In this document: piece after piece, positions 9,632 to 20,904 of the stretch
Position numbering within the stretch: the stretch's first letter is position 1
Layout: each line of letters opens with the position of its first letter
Assembly (NCBI GenBank): GCA_014925825.1
Contig: JACGCK010000024.1
Span: 1-64,000 of the forward strand
Length of the DNA stretch: 64,000 bases
Origin: Pholiota molesta
Taxonomy: Eukaryota; Basidiomycota; Agaricomycetes; Agaricales; Strophariaceae
Direction of reading: 5' to 3'
Notes under the pieces: model-generated
The model's input: the letters and a program-made list of their open reading frames with translations, nothing else
What the model was told of the DNA's origin: nothing
Databases searched by the model: none
Translations under genes and position numbers: made by a program

Positions 9632-12600
9632 ATGTCCTTGGGCATTGAAGCGGCCAAGGTAAGCACTGCTGAATGTAGGTGGTAGGAAACTGCATTCACC
9701 TGGGGATCAGATGACTGAGCCTTCCGAAGTCGCGTCCGGCACCAAACTCACTCAAGGGATCGATCCTTGGGTGGCGATGCTCCTCGAGATCAGGCAGGCG
9801 ATGCTTGCATCCCCTGCTTCCTCCGACGTCGAAGCTGCCGGGGTTGACAGGTACTCATATGCAATCTGGAAGTTCACAAAGCACGCCGCCGTTTTCTATC
9901 ACCAAGCAGAGGCCGAAGGCAACCTAAAAGAGTACTTTGAACGTATTGACAAGATATCCCGAGATCGCTGGCCCACCTTTGAAGAAGGCGCTCTCAAGAA
10001 AAAGGTAAGCTCCTTCATATTCACACTGTGTCTTCCTTCTAATGCTCTGAATAGGTGCGAAGCGACGTAATGGCTGAGGCAATCAGCACCGTCACCAGTG
10101 TCCGTCAACTTCATGCATGAAATCCTGTGAGTCCACAGTTTTGACTCATGCATCCAGACCGCGAATTCAGCCTACACAGCCACCCCTCTAAGCTGACTTT
10201 GAATATAATGCTGATCAATCCTGTGCTCTGCTGCTGCTCACCACTTGCTCACCACTGTCCTCTGCTCGACACCGTGCATAACCTGCTCGTCGCCGTTGTC
10301 AGGGTCATCCAAAAAAGGAAAGTCCTCAAAAAATAAAATTTCAATAGCTTGCAAAACTTTCATTCTCCTTCGAGAATTCAGGGTCCTTTCCTAAATTCAC
10401 ACGCTTATTTATATATATCGAAAGGTAAAAATAAATATATTACTATTACTATAATACAAAATATACTAAATTTGGAAACGTCCGAGCGCGCTACGGCGCC
10501 CACGCATCCGCGCGCTAGTAGGCGCTGGTCTGCTGTCGCGGCGCTCGCGGGCATGCTCACCACCGTCATTGCGCCGCTGTGCACCCGTCGTCATGGAGGG
10601 TGCTGGTCTCGTTGGCGCCTACGCCCTGCTCGTCACATTGTCCTCGGGTGTGTCCTCGGGTCGTCGTCTTCGGGCTCGTGGTTGTTGTCGTTGGGCTCGT
10701 GGTCATTGTCCTTGCGCTCGTCGTCGTCGCCGTCGGGCTCCTGGTTGACATCCTCGTGCCCGTCGTCGTCGTCATGCTCCTGGTCATCCTCGTGCTCGTC
10801 GTTCTCGGGCTCCTGCTCGTCGTCCTCGCGCTCGCATCCACCCTCCCGCGGCGCTTGCAAGGTGGTCAAGGGAGGGGTCCACGTCGAGGATAGGGCGCGG
10901 GTCGAGAGTAGGAGAGGGGATGGGCTAGGGCCAGCACCCGAGTCCTGTACTAACAGCTGTGCAGGGAGGAAGATGGGTCAGAGCATATCAACAGCGGTGC
11001 GCTGGGACGTACTTGCTCTTGCTGTGCTCATCGTGGCCATGCTGGCGCTCGCCGTGTTCGGTGCCCCTTCGTTGCCGTGCTCGCAGGCACCCGTGATCGT
11101 GCCATGCTCGTCGTGCCCCGCTCGCCGTGATCGGGGGCTCCGTCGAGCTCGTCCCTGTGTTAGCCGTCGTGCCCTTCGTCGCGGCCGCCGCGCATCTATT
11201 GCCCCAAGGCCGTTGTCAGGGATTCAGAGTCGTCGTCGCGTCGATGCTCGCCGTGCCATCATCCTGGCACCGCCCACTGAGATTCCCGCGGAAGCGAGTA
11301 TCAGAGTGGGCGATGTGGGCGGGCGGCAGTGTAGGTGCGCAACATGCCGGAGAGACGGGGTGGTTATACCCCCGGTGCTCACCGACATCGATGGCGGGGC
11401 CGTGTCAGACTTGGCCACGCCTGCAGGGCGATGGACGACGGGGGTCGCGGTTGCTCCTCGCACCGGCATTACGCCCGGTAGAGCGTCCTGTGGTGAGCTG
11501 GAATCCATGGCTCAAGGCCATGGGCGTTTGCGCTGGCACTGGTGTTGGAAAGAAAGGGTTCAGAGGAGGGTGGATGGGGTGTGCGCTGTGACGCACCAGG
11601 TGGATCTCCCGCTCCGCGGGTCTTCCCTTCGCTATCCAGCCCCCCATTTCCATCGTTTTCTTACGCCTGGCTTCGTGAGCGGTAGTTGCGGGCAGGCGAG
11701 CGGGGCGAGGCGGGTACAGAACGATGTGGGTGTTGATGTTGAACGTGAGTTCGACGCTCAACACTCGATTCAAGTGCCGCTTCGGCAAATGCCGAGCGTC
11801 GCGCGCTCATCGTCGTCGACGACGCTCTCCGAATGCCGCTGTTAAATGCCACCGCATACAAACGCTATAGGAAAAGGACTTAGTTTTATATATATATGTT
11901 AAGTACAAACAGTTTGTCAGACACTAATTCATACTCTAAAATCAAAGCTGTCGTGATGTCACCACACGCAAGCAACTTTGTGCCGCGCGTTCATAGACAT
12001 ATTCCCATATTTTCGTCCATTCTTAATACATCGGCTCCCAGTAAAATAGTTTTATCAAAGAATGTAAAATATATATCTTACCAGTAAGTAGCAAAGTTGT
12101 AAACGGTACTGTAGGGTCGGAGTAAGAACAAATAGGATACAAAGCGCGTTAAGCACTCATCCATGATCTAATTCGATGTTCCACCTATTAATTTCGCAAT
12201 ATCTCCTCGGCCCATGGCTCGATTGCTTTCCAGCGTATCTCATTCTGTAGGTATTAACAAGAGCTATTACGTCTTGAGATATCGCGATTTTAGACAGTCT
12301 CCCCGCTATGCTATATGCAGAATACGTCATTAGTTGAAATTATACAAGATGAATATGTCGTCAAGACATAGTCATATATAGCATAGCGGAAGAGCGGTCT
12401 AAAACTACGACATCTTGTGGTATAATAGCCCTTGTTAATACCTACAAAACGAGATACGCCAGAAAAGAATCGAGCCGTGGGTCGAGGAGATATAGTGAAA
12501 TTAAGATAATGGACATCTTTTTAGGAAGATCCATGTGTTTATATTGCCTTGCAACGGATACATGTGTTCAGTACGTTTCCACATCTAATAAATTCATATT

Positions 12601-14430
12601 ATCTTATACAAATGTAACTATTGCAGTCTAAAGGTTATTGACGGTATGAATAGTGTAAGAATTGGGCGGAAAGTGCTCAGATCGTCGTCGTCGACGGTGA
12701 GCGGGAGGCGCTCGGCGTTTGCCGAAGCGGAGCTTGAATCGACTGTTGACTGTTGAACGAACTTGTTCAACATCAACATCATTGTCCACCTCCCTCTGCC
12801 TTCGCGCCTCGCTCCCCCTTGCCCTTACCGACTCACACGAAGCACACGCAGCACGAACAAGGGATTTGGGGGCTGGACAAAGAAGGGAAGACCCACGAAG
12901 TGGGAGATCCACGAGGTGCGTCGCCGCCACATCCCGTCTGCCCTTCTAACCATAGCCCCACATACAGGACACCGCCGGCGCAGGTAGTGACACCCGCCAT
13001 GCCCTCGTCGGGCGCGTCTCTGTCGCGCCCATTTCCAGTACTTAGACACGGTCGCACCACAGCAAAATCCACGACGCCGACGAGGGTGGATGCCACGTGG
13101 ACGGCCATGACGGCGGCAACCAGCACGACGACGCGGCGACAGCGGTGAAGGACACAACGACGAGAGGCTCCCACACCCGCCACCTCGTCCACGTTCCGCC
13201 GGACACTGCGCAAGGACGACGCCAGCCTGCCAACACCGACGACGGGCCTGACGGTACCCCATCCCCCCCTCTTCTCGCATGCAGGCGTGCTTCGCCCTGC
13301 CTCCTCTGATACTCGCTTCCGCGGGAATCTCAGGATATAGCAGCACTGTGCAGAGGGCAGGGATTTTGCCCATAACAACGATCACGATGAGGACCGACGC
13401 GCCGATGACCAGGCGGCAAGGACGCGACAAGGGCGGCGACGGCGGCGAGGACGAGGACGGCGAGGACGAGGACGAGGAGGACGGCGGCGACGCCTCTGAC
13501 TCCGACGATGCCGAGCCGCCCTCGCCCAAAAGCCAGTACAAGCCCACCATCGAGCCTACTCCCACCAGCAGCAGTGGTGCCAGCTCGAGCAGTACCGCCA
13601 CCGGGCCAGGGCGCCCAGACGAGTACAAGGCAGGTCGCGTGATCTGAGGCACGACGACGAAGAGGACGGCGGCGAGGACTACGACGAGTACGACGACGAG
13701 GAGCGCGACAACGAGCATTGACGGCGGCGAGAATGACGACGCGGACGACAACGAGCGTAGCGACTACGAGCACGACGGCGGCAAGTACGACGACGGGAAC
13801 GGCGAGCGCGAGCGCAAGTGCGGGAATGGGCAAGGCGAACGCGGGGGCGGGCACGGCAAGAAACGGGCGCGTAATAGCGAGAGCGCGTGGGGGCGGTTAT
13901 GGTGTCGCGCTCGGGCCTCGGCCCCGGTAGTCCATTATTAGGATAGTTTGTATTTATAATTTTTTGCAATCAATTTATTTTTGTATGTCTAAAAATAAGC
14001 GTGAGAACTTTAAAATGACCCGGACTTCTCCAAGGAGAATGAGAGGTTTGTAGGCTGCTGAAATTTTATTTTTTGAGGACTTTCCTTTTTTGGATGACCC
14101 TGACAACAGCGACGAGCAGGTTATGCACGGTGTCAAGCTAAGGACAGTGGTGAGCAGCAGCAGAGCACAGGATTAATCAGCATTATATTCAAAGTCAGCT
14201 TAGAGGGGTGGCTGTGTAGGCTGAATTCGCGGTCTGGATGCATGAGTCAAAACTGTGGACTCACAGGATTTCATACATGTTTTTAACGGACAAGGCTGGC
14301 ACCGTCACTAGCATTCCCTCTCAACATTGGCGCGACATGTTGGATATTGACTATGACCGGGTGCATAGGGTAAGGCCACTCGTTTTATTGGTGTTTCTGA
14401 TGTCTCAAAATATGATTAGGGTAGGTAGTG
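9632..14430 (+). pseudogene. Unrecognised gene interrupted by the giant palindrome
   Basis: A 27-nt first exon (MSLGIEAAK, 9632-9658) is followed by a GTAAGC intron to 9710. Exon 2 reads MTEPSEVASGTKLTQGIDP, then WKFTKHAAVFYHQAEAEG and EYFERIDKISRDRWPTF. Another intron ends at about 10054, then VRSDVMAEAISTVTSVRQL runs to the insertion at 10120. Beyond it, at 14276-14369, is FLTDKAGTVTSIPSQHW and MLDIDYDRVHR, then a 50-nt intron and a quick stop. With one target copy removed the two sides do not join in frame (a stop falls just after the junction). The right exon may therefore belong to a different splice form, or the gene may have decayed. The family is unknown. Confidence 0.5.
10112..14279. 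mobile_element. 4.15-kb foldback (giant palindrome) insertion
   Basis: The element spans 10120-14271. It is flanked by near-identical 8-mers CATGCATG (10112-10119) and CATACATG (14272-14279), the probable target duplication. The left end AAATCCTGTGAGTCCAC is matched inverted at the right end. The match continues inward for the whole length with divergence: 10120-10480 against 13900-14271, a CGTCGTC-rich part (10600-10850 against 13380-13760), GATTCCCGCGGAAGCGAGTA (11281) against its complement (about 13308), and the 11570-11840 region against 12660-12930. Near the apex (about 12344) 12174-12321 pairs with 12367-12525. No transposase is evident; the long open frames inside are low-complexity arm sequence. 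It resembles a foldback or long-TIR MULE-type non-autonomous element. Confidence 0.85.
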
Positions 14431-14489
14431 ATCTGGCCGCGTAATTACTCAATATAGTGTTGTCTCTCTGTGGGAATGCGTGGGCTAGC

Positions 14490-14715
14490 CGACCACCACA
14501 AAATATACTGTTCCAAGAATAGCGAAACGCGTGGGCTAGCCGACCACCCACAAAATGTACTGTTCCAATAATAGCGAAACGCGTGGGCTAGCCGAACAGC
14601 ACAAAATGTGCTGTTCGCAGAGCAGATCGTTATGCTCGTAGCGAAATGTGCAATTTGTGAAGGCGCAGTCATCCGGGCTAGCCGAACAGTGCATTTTGTA
14701 CTGTTCGCATTGCGC
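14490..14715. repeat. 47-52 bp palindromic-core repeat array 4
   Basis: Five units have cores at 14497, 14549, 14600, 14648 and 14689. Each of the first three is preceded by GCGTGGGCTAGCCGA. The unit at 14594-14616 is a perfect dyad: 10-bp arms GAACAGCACA and TGTGCTGTTC around AAA. Together with array 3 it flanks the interrupted gene and its insertion. Confidence 0.75.
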
Positions 14716-14766
14716 CGGCAAGGATCCATTGCATCAACGACGACTCAGTGTCGACGATCAGGCTCG

Positions 14767-15044
14767 ATGGGCAACGTGAGTCGCCTGGCGTTGTCTTGCA
14801 TCCTTGCTTACCTTGGCTATGCCAGCTCGGCAGCTCATCGCTGCGATGCGCTCTGGGCGACGACGAACAAGTCCAAATTTACGACGAGGCACGGTGTTCG
14901 GCGTCGCGGGAGGTGTCGTTGGTGGCTGGCGGACGATTTCACCGTGAGCTGCCATCCGTTTTTCTGGATCATGCTCACCTCGGCCGCTCCAGCAAGACCT
15001 CCTCCAATTCGCGACATCCAAAGCCCTCGGCCTGTGCCCGTTAG
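14767..15044 (+). CDS. Small gene candidate following repeat array 4
   Basis: A start codon at 14767 gives MGN, then a GTGAGT donor at 14776 and a CCAG acceptor at 14825. Exon 2 (14826-15044) reads LGSSSLRCALGDDEQVQIY and ends at TAG, 75 aa in total. The tiny first exon and the distance from the array resemble the gene at 9632. There is no homology I can name and the composition is ordinary for the GC-rich flank, so it may be chance. Confidence 0.25.
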
Positions 15045-16831
15045 ATGACGCCGCGTAAGGCCCCTCCAGCGCTCCTCGCCCCCACCCCACCGGCGCCCAA
15101 CTCAAACGGCGCTCGCGGCAGCCAAACCCCTCGGTCGTGTGCAACGATTCCCAACAAGTCGAAGCCAACTCCCGCGCACGCTTGCGCCCACCGATTCCTT
15201 ACCTTCTCGACGCCTGTCGAACCCTGACGCGCACCCGCCGACTCTCCTGCGAAACCCTAAGCCCCTCCCTACACGACTCGTTCGTCCTGTAGCGCGGTGT
15301 ACACTGCGGGAAAGCGCGCAGAGATCCCGTCAGTGGGGGCGGCGGCCGCATGGACCTCTGGGGACGTACCAGACACGCTCGCGCACGAGCTGCACACGGA
15401 TCGCCGCGAAGGGTGGCTGGACACGACGGATAGCGCCGTTGCTGCGAAGGACGACGGCTATCGGATGCGTGTGGGGGGCTGCGAACGCGATCGAAGGCTA
15501 GAGGTGCGCACCGTAGCACGTCAGCCGAAAGTCGGATGTGATGTCGACAGAGAAGGACTTACGAGGCGGCAGCGGAGTCGAAACGACGAGCGCGCGTGAA
15601 AGGCAGTGGTGGCAGTGGCAGTGGTGGTGAGAAGAAATAAGCTCAAGAAGCCTTTGCTCTCTGCCACATCACCCACCTCTTTAGCAACAGCAGCAACAAC
15701 AACCACACCGACACGAGCTGCTGCCGACGAACAAACGCAGAACGGCAACACTCACATGGCTCGATTGGTCAGACCAGTATCCGGAGGGGGCAGATCTGAA
15801 AGGGCAGGGAGAGATGCTGGGCCGACGGTTCGACCTCGGCGTGATTCTGGGAGGCGGAGAGGACGGGGATGTGCTGGGAGGGCTTTGGAATGCGGTGAAC
15901 ACGCCGATAAGGGCCTCGTTCGCCTCCGCGACCTCTTCCTCCGTCTCAGCGTCAGGTGAGTTGTGAATCATCATTCAAATGCTATTACTTACTTGTAATC
16001 CCAGGTACCACTCTCCGTAAAGGAGTGCATTCATAAACCATCCACCAGCCACAACTTCTGGTATGCCGCCGATTTTTTGGCAAGCAGAAATGCTAATTCA
16101 TGTCCTAGTTATCTTGTTCGAGCATTATGTGCTCCCCTCCCCGTTGTACTATATTACTTCCATCTGTATCTTGAGCTTCATTTGCATGTATTATACCAAT
16201 ATCTTGTAGCGTCCCAAATATTCTACTCAATGGTTTATAATTTTCAATGTGTAAAAAAGTTATATAAGGAGTTCTACTATTGAAATGAGATCCCTTCCTT
16301 TAGCGCCCGTAGTTTTTGTGGACTTCATATCATGAATAAGAATAGAATCTAATCAATGCCCCTTTTTTATGCGTTGATGCAATCAGTTTTCACATGTTTT
16401 TCCAACGGTACATTTTATCGCGTCGCAGATGGTACATACAAAAATAGGTCGGTTGCATATGCTACCTTGCTGAAACGCTCTTTTGGTACGGTTCACTTAT
16501 CGGTTCGCAACCCAATGTCTTAAATCCTGGCGGTTCGCTTCCCGCGTAGCCGCTTAAATTCGGAATTATATGTACGGTTCAGATGGTAAATCGAATTCCT
16601 TGAGCCAATTCAGGTGAGCCGGGCTGGCTGGACCAGCTCGATTACATTATTTGCGCGCGTTCGCACCTACGATTATAATGAGGTCGGCCAGAATTGTAAT
16701 GATAAGCGGTAACTTAAGAAACTAACTGCTCTGCTTGTAATTACAAATTTGATTACCCCGATTTTAGGGCTTATAATGGCTCTGGGAAGTTTGCGACACA
16801 GTAGATGTACTTTCCCAAGTGAGAGACATAC
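15045..16831. other. No supported gene; GC-rich then AT-rich intergenic sequence
   Basis: From 15045 to about 15960 the sequence is GC-rich with several short frames on both strands, none with a recognisable domain or consistent introns. From about 15960 to 16790 it turns AT-rich with no coding signal. The acetyltransferase fragment on the minus strand loses its 3' half within this AT-rich part, so a breakpoint lies near 16790-16830. Confidence 0.5.
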
Positions 16832-17359
16832 CACGACTTCCCACCATTCCCGTGCCTGCGGGGTAAGCGCACTGTAGAAATCCATCCAGCCCTCCTTCAT
16901 CTGGGACTCCCTACACCCAAACAAATGAGTACGATATCGATACAAGAGGCAGGAGGAACACACTCGTTCTTACTCACGTGGTAAGCGCTTTCTGTCCAGG
17001 TCCGAACCACATCCCAACGGAGAGAATATCAGAGTCTGATCCATCCGCGTCGCCCACGACATAGATGGAGCCTCCGACTGCCGTTGCGCGCGTCATGGCG
17101 CGGAAGAAGGGTTCTCTGAGGTTCTCATTGCCCCCCGTCATCGAATCCACCGCCGGATCTACTCCAATAATGAGTGAAAATGCATGAGTCCACGTGTCTT
17201 GGATCAACGATTACTTACCGCCATGCATGGCACGGAGTAGGACGCCGACTGCGGCGTCGATTTGGAGGTCTAGTGGGTTTGTTGTGGTTATTGGTACAGG
17301 AACGGCATGGGGATCGTCGTACCTGTAGGGTGTTCGAGGACGCGTACGGTGGGAGCCAT
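16832..17359 (-). pseudogene. GNAT-family acetyltransferase, 3'-truncated copy 1
   Basis: Four exons join in frame: 17359-17323, 17269-17219, 17158-16978 and 16910-16832. The product starts MAPTVRVLEHPTG, then LQIDAAVGVLLRAMHGGD, then the typical fungal GNAT stretch FFRAMTRATAVGGSIYVVG and SVGMWFGPGQKALTT. It ends at the last intact exon with MDFYSALTPQAREWWEVV. In fungal relatives about 100 further residues with the acetyl-CoA site follow; here the next exon is missing after a GTATGT donor. GNAT enzymes move an acetyl group from acetyl-CoA to an amine; this copy should be inactive. Its upstream region (17360-17760) is duplicated inverted at about 38530-38885. Confidence 0.75.
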
Positions 17360-17812
17360 AGTTGTGTTCGAATGTTGATGTACAAGGAAGGGGGTGCGCT
17401 ATAATGTAACCATCGCTTTATATCTCTTTGTTTGATTCTGATGCTAAATTGGTTCGGCATAGAAATACTGAGCTATAAGTCAGTGGATAAGGGACGACGT
17501 CGCGAAGTTGATCTCCGGGCGCTCGAGAAGCTAGGGTGATCGCAGAATTAGAAATTTACATGTGCTCCCTCACCCAATCAGAAGAAGACAGATCGTCTAC
17601 GTGAGAGAGATAGAGACGTATGCGACCCATGCCGGTCCAGCGTGCGCAAATTAATTATCTTTAGAACTTCAAGTGGGCGCTTCGCCATATCTGTGTGTTT
17701 TATGACGCGCCCACCCATCCAAACATGAGCACATTTTTTGTGCAGCAGACCTCCATACATGTCATCCGCGGAGTACTTAGCCGCGAGCGCTCCCGGGTAG
17801 GCACTTCAGGGA

Positions 17813-18040
17813 GTCAACAATTGTTCAAGCCGCAAAATGCATCAAAAACTTGTATAAAGTTGGTTAAATCTTTCAATTTCCATAATGAAGTCTTTTGAGT
17901 GAATTTTGACATATAAATTTTCCTTATAAAGAAAATTTATATGACAAAATTCATCGAGAACTTCACATTCTGTAATCTACTAATTTTAACCAACTTTACT
18001 CCAATTGTTCATGCGTTTTTTGACTCGAACAATTGTTGAC
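17813..18040. mobile_element. Palindromic MITE
   Basis: Inverted ends GTCAACAATTGTTC (17813 and inverted at 18040) continue inward as a long imperfect palindrome. AAAGTTGGTTAAA near 17858 matches its complement near 17990. The centre is a hairpin, ATAAATTTTC / GAAAATTTAT, at about 17911-17941. It is AT-rich with no coding content. I could not fix a target duplication. Confidence 0.55.
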
Positions 18041-18044
18041 ATCC

Positions 18045-19200
18045 GGCAGTGAGGTCGGAGGGGGCGTGCGCTGAGCAGCGGGCGTTTTCTTGAAGACTGT
18101 GCGCTGTGTCGACGCCAGCCTCTACTGTCAATGATTACTAGGATGCAGTTGAGAGTGAGATGTGGGCGAGAAGGGAGGCGTACCACGCACCGGCTACTCT
18201 GAGAGACTGATCTTAAATGTATCGAAGATCTGAGGGATTATAGAGAGCAATGGTTAGGTCGCGCGACGATGCATTGGCAGGTTTGCCTCGGGCCGGATTC
18301 AGAGTCCGCGCGCAATGTTCGAATCTTCGACGCTAATTCTCTTCAACCTCCAACACCCACAGCGCACACCCCAATCCAGGGGAATGATGATGTAGTATTA
18401 TCCCAACAGCTCTGTAGTGGGGGCACCGGACTATGCTGAAAAAAGTAAGCTATCTAACCTCCTTTACCGTCTACGACTATGACTAACATACCTCCCAGCT
18501 ATGTTGACATCTTCTGGTATCGCCATCCCACTCGAGTTGCGTCCACACCTACCGATGTCAATTGCGCTGGCACGTCCTCACCTTGTTCGAGCTCAGTGCC
18601 CAGCGCTCATTCATCGAATGCCAATGTTGCCTACGTGGCCTTATCCTCCGCACGCTGCCACGGCCCACTACGCCTGTAGCTTACCTCCCCAGTGCATTCA
18701 ACCCAAATACTCTTGTCCTTATTTCCGGCTCACTCCATCCATAGGATACCGTGATTGACATGGTAGTGCCCCGCTCCTCGATGATTGGGTGCCCTCTGCA
18801 CGCGTGCCAGCGGTCTGCCCACACCTCCCTCCTCGAACAAGCAGCGCAACGCCGTCGACGCCATTCCAGGCCCTACAGGGTCTACTGCGCCCCATACATC
18901 GCTGTAGACGACCCACTTATCCCCTCGCACGTACTTGACTGCTACAATTCGAACCCCATCGACGTCTCCTTCCCCGCCTGGTCTGATACAATTAACATTG
19001 TCTCGCTCGCCCTGCCGTGATACATCATACTCACTTTCAGTTCCATGGAGGTTCGGAGGCGCACGATTTGAACGAGTGGCCGATGCAGCCGCGGCGGGGG
19101 AGTCTGGTGATGGGACGGTGGTGATGAAGAGGCGACTTGTGAGGAACGTGAATCACACGAAGAGCAATACGGATCCTGGTGTGGACTGGACATAAACCGC
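18045..19200 (+). pseudogene. R-family copy R1 (unrecognised family, decayed)
   Basis: It starts with a piece encoding CALCRRQP-like sequence in a broken frame (about 18090-18130), then the shared block GGGCCGGATTCAGAGTCCG with an ATGTTCGAA (18289-18325). After an intron ending TCCCAG at about 18499 comes an exon with IAIPLELRPHLPM. Further on are YRVYCAPYIAVDDPLIPS and NPIDVSFPAWSD (about 18870-18985), and finally DGTVVMKRRLVRNVN (about 19115). The same pieces in the same order recur in at least eight other places on both strands. Stops and shifts break it. The F-box gene A follows on the same strand. Confidence 0.5.
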
Positions 19201-19299
19201 GCCTCTTCCTCATTGGCTGCAAACCGACTGATCTCTCAAGCCACCAACAAAGCAAGGAGGTGAACCATCTAATCCTATCCCACCGTCAACAACTAACAC

Positions 19300-19890
19300 A
19301 CCCCCCCAGCTCGATGCCTTCTCCGACATCGCCAGCCCACTCAAGTCGTGCGCATACCGACCGAAGGTGACCTGTCAGTCCTCACCTACTCAGTGCGTTC
19401 TTCCATGAAGGTCCTGTCCATTCATTTCTCCTGCTCACTCCGTCCACAGCCAAGCCCGATCACTGTGGCACCGCCCCGCTCCTATACAACGGAGCGTCTC
19501 CGCCACCCCTGCGCGTGTACGCGGTGTCTGCTCCATCGAGCATCGCACCGCCGTCTGCACCCTCCAGTATCTCACGCATTCTGACCGTGGCGACAGGTGC
19601 GCTTATCTCCTCGCACAAACCTGACTTCGCCAACGCCCGACCTCGTCGACAGCCTCTTCGGCCATGACTGGTCGCTCGGATCCAAGATCGTCTCCCTCGA
19701 CAGTTGGGGCTTTCTCGTGTCCAGTATCCTCCTGACCCAGGCAACGTTTGCAGGTCCGCGAGATGAATGATACGCCGCGGCTGGGGACGGGATGGGACGG
19801 GCGGCAAAGAAGCGCCGGCGGGTGAAGGCTGCGGGTGGAAGAGAGAGAGCCTTGCAGATCAGGGTGTAGACGTGCTGTGCGCAAGGCGGT
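19300..19890 (+). pseudogene. R-family partial copy R2
   Basis: After a CCCCCCAG acceptor near 19309 the sequence reads LDAFSDIASPLKS-like, the start of the second R exon. Later it gives ISSHKPDFANARPVDSLFG and SKIVSLDSWGFLVSSI in alternating frames (about 19605-19740). These match the R1 segment PLIPSH...NPIDVSF. The start block and the last exon are missing, so this is a fragment directly behind R1. Function unknown. Confidence 0.4.
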
Positions 19891-20098
19891 GGTAGAACCG
19901 GTGTGGCGTGTCTTCTATTTCATATACTTTCACGCTACGAGGTATAGTAGCGGTGTAGCGATGTACATTTGAACAAGGCGCGTGTTGGGCGAAATTTCCG
20001 AGGACAAAGCAAATCGACGACAATATGGGACATCCTCATGAGCTTAAGTTTTAAAGTTTGCTATTCTGGCATCAGGGCCCAGCACGAGAAGCGTGTGT

Positions 20099-20806
20099 GT
20101 GGGAATTAGGGTTGGGTAAAAAACCCTAGGATTTTTACCAAAACGTTTTTTACCGGTAATTTACCGGTAAATTACCAGGTAAATTACCTCCCATTGGGAG
20201 AGGTCTGGGAGGTTTTTTACCACTTAACCACGTGATACATAGGCAGGCGTGCATCCGGTGTCCGGACCCCGGGGGCCCATAGTCCCTAGCTCGACAAAGA
20301 TGAGATTCTTGGCTGGTCAACTCTGGTCAACCTCTCGACAGTAATTGTTGCGCCTAGGCACACTGCACACCGAAGAATACTTGCTTATCTGTTGGAATTT
20401 TCTCTCGAGTTACGATGTGCAGCCGCTAGACAATGGAGTCCAGACTCCAAAATGACCGCAAAGTGATATCAATGATATTAATAAGGCTTTCTCAATGTAC
20501 TTAGACTAAGGTGCTCTGATTTTAGTTTTTCATGCTGTCCTAGATGGTACTGAATACATTCCAACCTTTTTTATGGTCTCAATTGACCTCTAATGTGGAA
20601 GTATAAATGCTTTCGGACGAGTGCCAGGCTGTGGCGCCGCAGGCCGCAATTTTTTTGAAAATAGGGGGCGATTTCGGTCACGTGACCGAGTAAATAACCG
20701 GTAAATTACTGGTAAAATACCGCCCTCCCCCGGCGAGGAAAAAAATCGAGGTAAATTACCTGGTAAATTACCTCCGGGAGGTTTTTTACCCAACCCTAGT
20801 GGGAAT
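20099..20806. mobile_element. hAT-like element in the upstream region of F-box gene A
   Basis: The 8-bp duplication GTGGGAAT lies at 20099-20106 and 20799-20806. The element (20107-20798, 692 bp) has inverted ends TAGGGTTGGGTAAAAAACC, and subterminal GGTAAATTACC/GGTAATTTACC repeats at both ends. The duplicated upstream region of F-box gene B carries the same site unfilled (GTGGGAAT at 28214-28221 followed by matching sequence), which proves an insertion. There is no transposase. It ends about 100 bp before the start codon of gene A and so may affect its promoter. Confidence 0.88.
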
Positions 20807-20904
20807 TAAATCGATTTTACAATGAACAACACGAATGTGCATGTGAGATCTGTGTCCATAGTCTACAAGCCTGGACCAATCCACTTGGTCGAATCACTTC
20901 CGAA

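Noticed and set aside
10349..11845. A 498-codon open frame on the plus strand
   Set aside because: It lies in one arm of the giant palindrome, is low in complexity (CGTCGTC-rich) and the other arm has similar frames on the other strand. No domain is visible.
12825..13751. A 308-codon open frame on the minus strand
   Set aside because: It is the mirror arm of the same palindrome with Ser, Val and Le-rich low-complexity sequence; no gene.
13380..13760. Acidic repeat protein (Asp/Glu-rich) on the plus strand
   Set aside because: The GACGACGAG tract is the palindrome arm; frames on all strands are open because of its composition.
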